From assembly GCF_014174305.1 (NCBI RefSeq), contig NZ_JABEQH010000003.1:1-64000 (forward strand): a stretch of 64,000 nt of DNA, given 5' to 3'. Made by a program: the position numbers and the translations under genes. Numbering within the stretch: the first letter of the stretch is position 1; each line of letters opens with the position of its first letter. Shown piece after piece: positions 57,771-64,000 of this stretch. The stretch is from Gluconacetobacter johannae. GTDB taxonomy: Bacteria; Pseudomonadota; Alphaproteobacteria; Acetobacterales; Acetobacteraceae. The notes below the pieces were generated by a model, which worked only from the letters and a program-made list of their open reading frames with translations, was not told the DNA's origin and ran no database searches.

Positions 57771-60308
57771 ATGGACGCGTTCTCCGACTACCGAGGACTC
57801 GCCGGGTCGGAAGCCGCCCTGCGGCTGAAGCGGGAGGGGCCGAACGAACTGCCGCATGCCGGGCACCGCACCGCGTGGCGCATCGTGCGCGAGGTCCTGA
57901 AGGAACCGATGTTCCTGATGCTGCTGGCGGCCGGCGGGATCTATCTGCTGCTGGGCGAGCGCAGCGAGGCGCTGCTGATCGTCGGGCTGGCGTCGGCCTC
58001 GGTCCTGATTACCGTCATCCAGGAAGCGCGCAGCGAGCGCGTGCTGGAGGCCCTGCGCGACCTGACGAGCCCACGGGCGCTGGTCATCCGGGACGGCCAG
58101 CGCCAGCGCATCGCAGGGCGGGACGTGGTGCGCGGGGATGTGGTGGTGCTGTCCGAAGGCGACCGGATTCCGGCGGATGCGGTCCTGCTGTCCGGGCAGG
58201 TGTTCGAGACGGACGAATCGCTGCTGACCGGGGAATCGGTCCCGGTACGCAAGCGCCCTTCCGGTGGTGGACCCGCCACGCCGGTTGCGCCGGGTGGCGA
58301 GGAATCGGCATTCGTGTTCGCCGGCACGCTGGTCGTGCGGGGGCAGAGCATCGCCGAGGTGATCGCCACCGGCGCGCGCAGTGAAATCGGGAAGATCGGC
58401 AAGACGCTGGAGGGCATCGAGCGCGAGGCCCCGCGTCTGGCCCGGCAGACCAATCGGCTGGCCAAGGGCCTGGCGATCATCGGCCTGGGCGTCAGCGCGC
58501 TGTTCACGGTGCTGGACGGGGCGTTGCGGGGGGCGTGGCTGGAGGCGCTGCTGGGAGGCGTCGCACTCAGCATGTCGCTGCTGCCCGAGGAACTGCCCCT
58601 TGTCCTGACGGTGTTTCTGGTCATGGGCGCGTGGCGCATCACCAAAGCGGGGGTTCTGACCCGCCGGGCGTCGGCGATCGAAAGCCTGGGCTCGGCCACC
58701 GTGCTGTGCACGGACAAGACCGGCACATTGACCGAGAACCGGATGACCATCGTGGAATTGCGGGCGGGGGCGGCGGTGGTCGACCTGCGGGGCGATGCCG
58801 TGCCGGCCGGCGACGCGCCGACGGACCGGATGATCCGCATCGGCCAGCTTGCCTGCCCGCCGGACCCGTTCGATCCGATGGAAAAGGCCTTCCACGCCCT
58901 GGCGGGGCAGCATCCGGCGGGCGATGCGGCGATGGACGGGGGCGATCTGGTCCGGGACTACCCGTTCGGGTCGGACGTGCTGGCCATGTCCAACGTGTGG
59001 CGCCAGGCCGACGGTAGCCTGCTGGTTGCGACGAAGGGCGCGCCGGAGGCTGTCGCGGACCTCTGCCGCCTCGACCCCGTTCGGCGGGCGGCCTTGCGGC
59101 AGGCCACCGACGACATGGCGGCGCGCGGCATGCGGGTTCTGGGAATTGCACAGGCCGTCGGCGCGGTCGAACCGCTGCCCGTGTCGCAGCGGGACCTGGC
59201 GCTGGAGTTTCTGGGGCTGGTGGGGCTGTCCGACCCCCTGCGCGCCACGGTGCCGCGTGCGGTGGGGGAATGCCGGTCGGCGGGGATTCGGGTCGTCATG
59301 ATTACCGGCGACTACCCGACGACCGCGCGCGCGATCGCCGACGAGGCCGGGATCGAGACCAGCGCCATCCTCAGCGGTGACGATCTGGCGCGGATGACCG
59401 ACGACGCCCTGGTGGCGCAGGTACGCAGCGTCAATGTCTTCGCCCGCATCCGGCCGGACCAGAAGCTGCGGATCGTGCGGGCCCTGCGCCGCACAGGCGA
59501 CGTCGTGGCCATGACGGGCGACGGCGTCAATGACGCCCCGGCGCTGAAGGCCGCGGATATCGGCATCGCGATGGGCGGGCGCGGAAGCGACGTGGCGCGC
59601 GAGGCCAGCGCCATCGTCCTGCTGCGGGACGATTTCGGGTCCATCGTTCAGACCATCCGCCTTGGTCGGCGGATCTACGACAATATCCACAAGGCGATGG
59701 GGTTCGTGATGGCGATCCACGTCCCGATCGCGGGTCTGGCCATCCTGCCGCTGCTGTCCGGCCTGCCGTTGATCCTGATGCCGGTGCACATCGCCTTTCT
59801 GGAAATCATCGTCGATCCGATCTGCTCCATCGCGTTCGAGGCCGAACCGGAGGAGCGCGACCTGATGACGCGACGGCCACGCGACCCGGGCGCGGCCCTC
59901 TTTTCCCCCTCGCTGATCGCATGGAGCCTGGTTCAGGGTGCTGCGGTGCTTCTGGCTGCGGCGGCCATCCTGTTCATGTGCGTCCGGCGCGGCATGCCCG
60001 AGGCCGAGGCGCGGGCGCTGGTGCTGGTGACGCTGGTCCTGGGGGACATCACGCTGATCCTGATTAACCGGTCGTTCAGTACCTCGCTGCTGCGGGCGTT
60101 TCTGCGGCCGAACCGGACGCTGCTGCTCATTCTCGGGGTGGATATCGGCCTGCTGGCCCTGATCCTGCTGGTGCCCCCGCTGCGCGGATTGTTCCGTCTG
60201 GGGACGGTGGCGCCCCAGGACCTGGCCTATTGCGTGCTTGCCAATGCCGTAGTGCTGGCCACGATGGAGTTCTTCAAGCGGTTCTGGCGCACGGCCCTGC
60301 GAACATGA
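57771..60308 (+). CDS. P-type cation-transporting ATPase (P2-like, PEELP variant)
   Basis: An 845-residue pump. The actuator TGES is in LTGESVP; the phosphorylated aspartate is D315 in DKTGTLT; the hinge GDGVNDAP is at about 583-590; eight or more hydrophobic helices are present. The helix-4 motif is PEELP (272-276) rather than the PEGLP of Ca2+-ATPases. C-terminal helices lack a clear set of P2A Ca2+ ligands. It resembles bacterial P-type ATPases of uncertain ion. Separate from the BI-1 gene by 94 bp. Confidence 0.88.
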   Translation: MDAFSDYRGLAGSEAALRLKREGPNELPHAGHRTAWRIVREVLKEPMFLMLLAAGGIYLLLGERSEALLIVGLASASVLITVIQEARSERVLEALRDLTSPRALVIRDGQRQRIAGRDVVRGDVVVLSEGDRIPADAVLLSGQVFETDESLLTGESVPVRKRPSGGGPATPVAPGGEESAFVFAGTLVVRGQSIAEVIATGARSEIGKIGKTLEGIEREAPRLARQTNRLAKGLAIIGLGVSALFTVLDGALRGAWLEALLGGVALSMSLLPEELPLVLTVFLVMGAWRITKAGVLTRRASAIESLGSATVLCTDKTGTLTENRMTIVELRAGAAVVDLRGDAVPAGDAPTDRMIRIGQLACPPDPFDPMEKAFHALAGQHPAGDAAMDGGDLVRDYPFGSDVLAMSNVWRQADGSLLVATKGAPEAVADLCRLDPVRRAALRQATDDMAARGMRVLGIAQAVGAVEPLPVSQRDLALEFLGLVGLSDPLRATVPRAVGECRSAGIRVVMITGDYPTTARAIADEAGIETSAILSGDDLARMTDDALVAQVRSVNVFARIRPDQKLRIVRALRRTGDVVAMTGDGVNDAPALKAADIGIAMGGRGSDVAREASAIVLLRDDFGSIVQTIRLGRRIYDNIHKAMGFVMAIHVPIAGLAILPLLSGLPLILMPVHIAFLEIIVDPICSIAFEAEPEERDLMTRRPRDPGAALFSPSLIAWSLVQGAAVLLAAAAILFMCVRRGMPEAEARALVLVTLVLGDITLILINRSFSTSLLRAFLRPNRTLLLILGVDIGLLALILLVPPLRGLFRLGTVAPQDLAYCVLANAVVLATMEFFKRFWRTALRT

Positions 60309-60463
60309 ACGGAGGGGGGCGGCAATAACCCGATGCCCGGCGCGCCCGGGCGGATCGCTGACCGGCGGTGAACTGACGGTTGATGTTTCCTCGTATGACA
60401 GGACCGTTCGCATCTTCGATAAGGACGGGTCTGCAAATTTCCAGATGAGCGGGGGAAAACGCC

Positions 60464-61552
60464 ATGCCGGTGAATTTCATAGGCTACATCGGTTTCAATA
60501 ACAGGTCGGAGATCCACGCGGGTGTCCGCGAGCGTGCGCTGGACCGCGACTATGTGAACAAGGCCCTTCGGACCCAGGAGGATGGTGGGTTCGACCGCGT
60601 CCTGATTCCGTTCGGCTCCAATTCGCCGGAGGGCCAGATTGTCGCGGCCTTTGGCGCGGCCCGCACGAGCCGGCTCGGCTTCCTGGTGGCGCACCGGCCC
60701 GGCTTTACGCAACCCACGCTGGCGGCCCGCCAGTTGGCGACGCTGGACCAGCTTTCCGAGGGTCGGGTCGCGGTGCATATCATCACCGGCGGCGCCGATG
60801 AGGAAATGGCGCGTGACGGCGATGTCGGCACGACGAAGGCCGAGCGTTATGCGCGGAGCGACGAATATCTGGGCATTCTTCGCCAGGAATGGTCGGCGGC
60901 GAAGCCGTTCGATCACGATGGCAGATTCTATCATATCCGCCAGGCCAGCAGCGACGTGCGGCCCGACAACCTGCCCGTGTTTTTCGGAGGCACCTCGGCG
61001 GAAGCGATCGACGTGGCGGGACGGCACGCGGATGTCTACGCGACCTGGGGCGAGACGCTGGATGCGACGCGCGAGATCATTGCCCGTGTCCGTGCGTCGG
61101 CGGCGCGTCATGGCCGTACAATCGGCTTTTCCCTGTCCCTGCGCCCCGTCATTGCCGACACCGAGGACGCCGCGTGGAAGCGCGCGGACCAGATCGTGGA
61201 GCAGGTGCGGGCGAACCGGGAGAAAGCGGGACTGCCGACGAGCGGGCACCGGCCGCCCAATGACGGGTCGCGGCGTCTTCTGGACACCGCCTCGGCCCTG
61301 CGGCGGGACGCGCGGTTGTGGACGGGCGTCGCCCAGTTGACCGGCGCGGCGGGCAATTCCACCGGCCTGGTCGGCACCGCCGAGCAGGTCGCCGATGCCC
61401 TTGTGGAATATTACAAGCTTGGCATCGGCAATTTCCTGATCCGTGGTTTCGAACCCCTGGCCGATGCCGAACTGTACGGCCGCGACCTGATCCCGCTGGT
61501 GCGGGAACGTGTTGCCGCCCTGGAGACGCAAAGGCCGGCGGCAGCCGGTTAA
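60464..61552 (+). CDS. LLM-class flavin-dependent oxidoreductase (alkanesulfonate monooxygenase-like)
   Basis: A 362-residue bacterial luciferase-like protein. GFDRVLIPFGS, FLVAHRPGFTQPTLAARQLATLDQLSEGRVAVHIITGG, Y-A-R-S-D-E-Y, and PVFFGGTSAEAIDVAGRHADVY are typical of SsuD-type FMNH2 monooxygenases. Alkanesulfonate desulfonation is likely but not certain, because no ssuA/B/C or flavin reductase is adjacent. The stop lies inside a 14-bp palindrome GCCGGTTAACCGGC (61544-61557). Confidence 0.88.
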   Translation: MPVNFIGYIGFNNRSEIHAGVRERALDRDYVNKALRTQEDGGFDRVLIPFGSNSPEGQIVAAFGAARTSRLGFLVAHRPGFTQPTLAARQLATLDQLSEGRVAVHIITGGADEEMARDGDVGTTKAERYARSDEYLGILRQEWSAAKPFDHDGRFYHIRQASSDVRPDNLPVFFGGTSAEAIDVAGRHADVYATWGETLDATREIIARVRASAARHGRTIGFSLSLRPVIADTEDAAWKRADQIVEQVRANREKAGLPTSGHRPPNDGSRRLLDTASALRRDARLWTGVAQLTGAAGNSTGLVGTAEQVADALVEYYKLGIGNFLIRGFEPLADAELYGRDLIPLVRERVAALETQRPAAAG

Positions 61553-61916
61553 CCGGCCCTGTAGGATGGGTGCCCGCCACCCGGAACGGCGCCTCTGAGC
61601 ATCGCGTTCATGCAGGTCTTCGTGCGTGTGCGCGGAGACCTGTTTCGGGATGCCGACACGCCGATGCCTCAGCGCATCGGCGGTTGTCCGCAGGTCCCGC
61701 GGTTGCCATTCAGATCCATGAAAAATAATCATCAGAAACATAAAATGGAACTATACGTGCGCCTGCGGGTAAATTTCCATCACATGACGGTTTTGTATAA
61801 ATCAACTATTATATCGTAGACGGAATTTATTCAGGAAAAGTATGGTTTTCCATGTAAAGGATTCGGTCCCGACCGTCTCCGCATGCCCATTTCTTTTTCT
61901 GGATATATATCTGAAC
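61553..61916. other. 364-bp intergenic region, partly AT-rich
   Basis: No gene is supported here. The half from about 61715 to 61916 is clearly more AT-rich than the neighbours and probably holds the promoter of the TonB receptor at 61917. No riboswitch, repeat or small RNA could be recognised. Confidence 0.4.
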
Positions 61917-64000
61917 ATGTCGTCTTTATACAGCACCAGACTGGCTCCGGATGTGCGATTCGGGTCTGCCGTCACCCGCCCTGGATATCTCCTGCGGACG
62001 ACGTGCTGTGCTGCTCTTGTGGGGCTCGTTGTCAACGAGGGGCGCGCCGCTTCGTCCCATCTTCGGCCCGCGCATGCGCGCCCGACCAGGCATGCGAACA
62101 CCCTTGCCGTGCAGCCTCGTGGAAAGACAGGACATCCAGATGCACGGCCTCATGCGGATGCTATTCGCGTGCCGGCCGGAAAAGAGGAGACCGTGACGGT
62201 ATCGGGGCGTTCCGGATCGGCACGGCGGGAAGACGAACTTCAGAAAACGCCGTCATCGGCATCGCTTCTGACAGCCGCGCGCCTCGACCGCCTGGGTGTG
62301 CAGAACACGAAGCAACTTGCCAGGATCACGCCGAATCTGTTCATCCCGAATAACATGCCCGGCTATTCGGTGACGAATTACTTCATTCGCGGCATTGGCG
62401 AGGTCGATCCCCAGGGCGAACCTTCCGTCGGAACCTATATTGATGGTGTCTACCTGCCCCGCAACATGGGAAACATGCAGGAACTGCTCGATGTCGAGGA
62501 CATGCAGATCGATCGCGGTCCCGTTATCTTCTCGGGGCACCAGTCGGAAGGCGGCGCGGTCAGGATCAACACGATCGTTCCCACCGATCGCCGGCGTGCC
62601 ATAGCCCAGGTCGGCTATGGCACATACAACGAATACCAGATCGGCGCCGCGGCCAGTGGCGCGATCGTGCCGGGAAAACTTTTTGGAAGCATCGCTTTCG
62701 GGCGTCATGCCCGTGGGGGAATCGACCATAACTACACGGTCGGAAAAGACACGAACAACATCGACTACACGCAGGCACGCGGGAAACTTCGCTACACGCC
62801 GAACGAAGATCTCGATATCAGCATAGCCTTCGACGGGACGGTTGACGGCAGCACGAATCGTGGTGTCGGAAATCTGCTCAATCCCTATATCTATGGAAAT
62901 TATAATCAGCTTTTCCCGAAAAATAACTACAGTGAGGTCGGCTTTACGGGGAACGTACGTTATCGCCTCAACCGTAACCTGACCATTTATGCCATAACCG
63001 GCATCCGTGGCTATGACGACAAGGGAATCTACGACAACACGGGTGATTATTATTCTCGTGTGTCGCAGCCTCTCTATTACAACGATCGGATGTATTCGCA
63101 GGATATCCATCTGCATGGGGATTATGGCAAGGTGGATTTCAATGTCGGTGCATACTTCCTGTACGAAGACTGGTACACCCAGCGCTGGGCAAACAATGTG
63201 TACGGGCCGCTGACGAACAATCCGGCCCAGATACGTTACATGCCCGTCTACGCGGTGATCGACCAGCTCAACCGCAACTGGGCGCTGTATGGCGAGGCGC
63301 ATTACCATATTACCCCGACACTGACATTCTCGGCCGGGTTGCGGTTCAACTGGGAAAATCACTCGAACTCCGAAACCCTGAGCTATCTGGCTCCGGGTCC
63401 GACGCATATCGCGACACCCCAGAATCAGCTTTCATACATCCTCGGCGGCGTTCCCAATGATCTTGCGTGGCAGGTTGCGGCGCACAAGAGCTGGATTCAG
63501 CTTCTTCCAAAAGGGTCGCTCAGCTGGCAGGCTTTGCCGCGTCTCATGACATATGGGTCGATCTCGCAGGGTGGGAAGTCGGCAGGCTATGATTTCCGGG
63601 CCCAGACCCCCGCTGCGACGGGACGTATTCAGGCTTCGATTCCGTACGATCCCGAAATCGTCACCACCTATGAAGTCGGCGTCAAATCCGACCCCATTCC
63701 CGGTCGCCTGCATGTCAACGGTGCGCTGTTCTGGAACGAATTCGACAACATCCAGCTCACGACGACAGACCCTTCCAATGGTCTGTCCAGACGGTTCAAT
63801 GCGGGGAAAGCCCATTCCACCGGAGCGGAATTCGAAAGCTCGTACAAGGTGACGAGGGATCTGGATATTCATTATACCGCGTCCTATCTCTACACCGTCC
63901 TGGACAGGTTCGATGGGACCAGCAGCCGGATACGGCTTGCGGATGGTTCGTGGTATAACAACAACCCGTATGCCGGGGCTCCGCTGCCATGGGCGCCCCG
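61917..64000 (+). CDS. TonB-dependent receptor, N-terminal 694 codons (runs off the window)
   Basis: Open from ATG 61917 to the window end. A basic start and a short hydrophobic stretch (LLRTTCCAALVGLVV, about 24-38) fit a signal peptide. TonB-box-like EETVTVSG, a plug domain (RITPNLFIPNN, FIRGIGEVDPQGEPSVGTYIDGVYLPR, IDRGPVIFSGHQSEGGAVRINT) and barrel strands follow. The G-R-N-x-x-G-G-A motif of this subgroup reads GHQSEGGA. Sphingomonad/siderophore-type receptors resemble it. The 3' end is beyond the window. Confidence 0.87.
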   Translation, partial: MSSLYSTRLAPDVRFGSAVTRPGYLLRTTCCAALVGLVVNEGRAASSHLRPAHARPTRHANTLAVQPRGKTGHPDARPHADAIRVPAGKEETVTVSGRSGSARREDELQKTPSSASLLTAARLDRLGVQNTKQLARITPNLFIPNNMPGYSVTNYFIRGIGEVDPQGEPSVGTYIDGVYLPRNMGNMQELLDVEDMQIDRGPVIFSGHQSEGGAVRINTIVPTDRRRAIAQVGYGTYNEYQIGAAASGAIVPGKLFGSIAFGRHARGGIDHNYTVGKDTNNIDYTQARGKLRYTPNEDLDISIAFDGTVDGSTNRGVGNLLNPYIYGNYNQLFPKNNYSEVGFTGNVRYRLNRNLTIYAITGIRGYDDKGIYDNTGDYYSRVSQPLYYNDRMYSQDIHLHGDYGKVDFNVGAYFLYEDWYTQRWANNVYGPLTNNPAQIRYMPVYAVIDQLNRNWALYGEAHYHITPTLTFSAGLRFNWENHSNSETLSYLAPGPTHIATPQNQLSYILGGVPNDLAWQVAAHKSWIQLLPKGSLSWQALPRLMTYGSISQGGKSAGYDFRAQTPAATGRIQASIPYDPEIVTTYEVGVKSDPIPGRLHVNGALFWNEFDNIQLTTTDPSNGLSRRFNAGKAHSTGAEFESSYKVTRDLDIHYTASYLYTVLDRFDGTSSRIRLADGSWYNNNPYAGAPLPWAP

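Noticed and set aside
57645-60413. 922-residue open frame opposite the P-type ATPase
   Set aside because: Its sequence is dominated by His/Gln/Arg runs caused by reading the complementary strand of a high-GC gene; all P-type ATPase motifs are on the other strand.

Overview
The window is GC-rich, gene-dense alphaproteobacterial DNA. Three TonB-dependent receptors, a fructan-type GH32 lipoprotein, an oxygen-dependent (aerobic) cobalamin pathway with CbtA/CbtB cobalt uptake, and Tat- and lipoprotein-exported enzymes suggest an acetic acid bacterium (Acetobacteraceae, Gluconacetobacter-like). That placement is inferred from gene content; no rRNA or tRNA gene was seen.

Layout. 1-594: three IS3-family ends nested inside one another; the last supplies the stop codon of an MFS transporter gene. 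592-5441 (minus): MFS and DMT transporters behind pxpA, pxpC and pxpB, which encode 5-oxoprolinase-type proteins. They are divergent from an SDR, biotin carrier, biotin carboxylase and degenerate second carrier operon (5831-8845) that ends in a strong terminator. 8912-12762: an aminotransferase, aspartate ammonia-lyase and a LysR regulator. 13283-18000: a TonB receptor and a GH32 lipoprotein. 18119-25070 (minus): TonB receptor, MHS transporter, DUF2848 protein, amidase and LysR regulator, which read as one uptake and degradation operon for an unidentified compound.

25331-44648 is a large aerobic cobalamin locus. One B12 riboswitch precedes cbtB-cbtA. A second precedes the minus-strand block DUF1636, cobW, cobN, cobG, cobH, cobI, cobJ, (cobK inverted), cobL, cobE, cobM, cobB, a cobF-cobC fusion and a phosphatase-like gene. 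cobO-cobQ and cobD follow on the other side. Most junctions are 4-bp ATGA or GTGA overlaps, which implies translational coupling. cobA, the other chelatase subunits (cobS/cobT) and the late nucleotide-loop genes cobP, cobU and cobV are not in the window.

44784-64000: the helicase Lhr, a PPK2 polyphosphate kinase, a compact trio (ATP-grasp enzyme, SAM methyltransferase, haem-oxygenase-like diiron protein) that may make or modify a small molecule, an alpha/beta hydrolase, a VanZ-like protein, a Tat-exported aldo/keto reductase behind a long hairpin, a small membrane protein, a Bax-inhibitor-1 family protein, a P-type ATPase, a flavin-dependent LLM oxidoreductase, and the first 694 codons of a third TonB receptor that runs off the window end.
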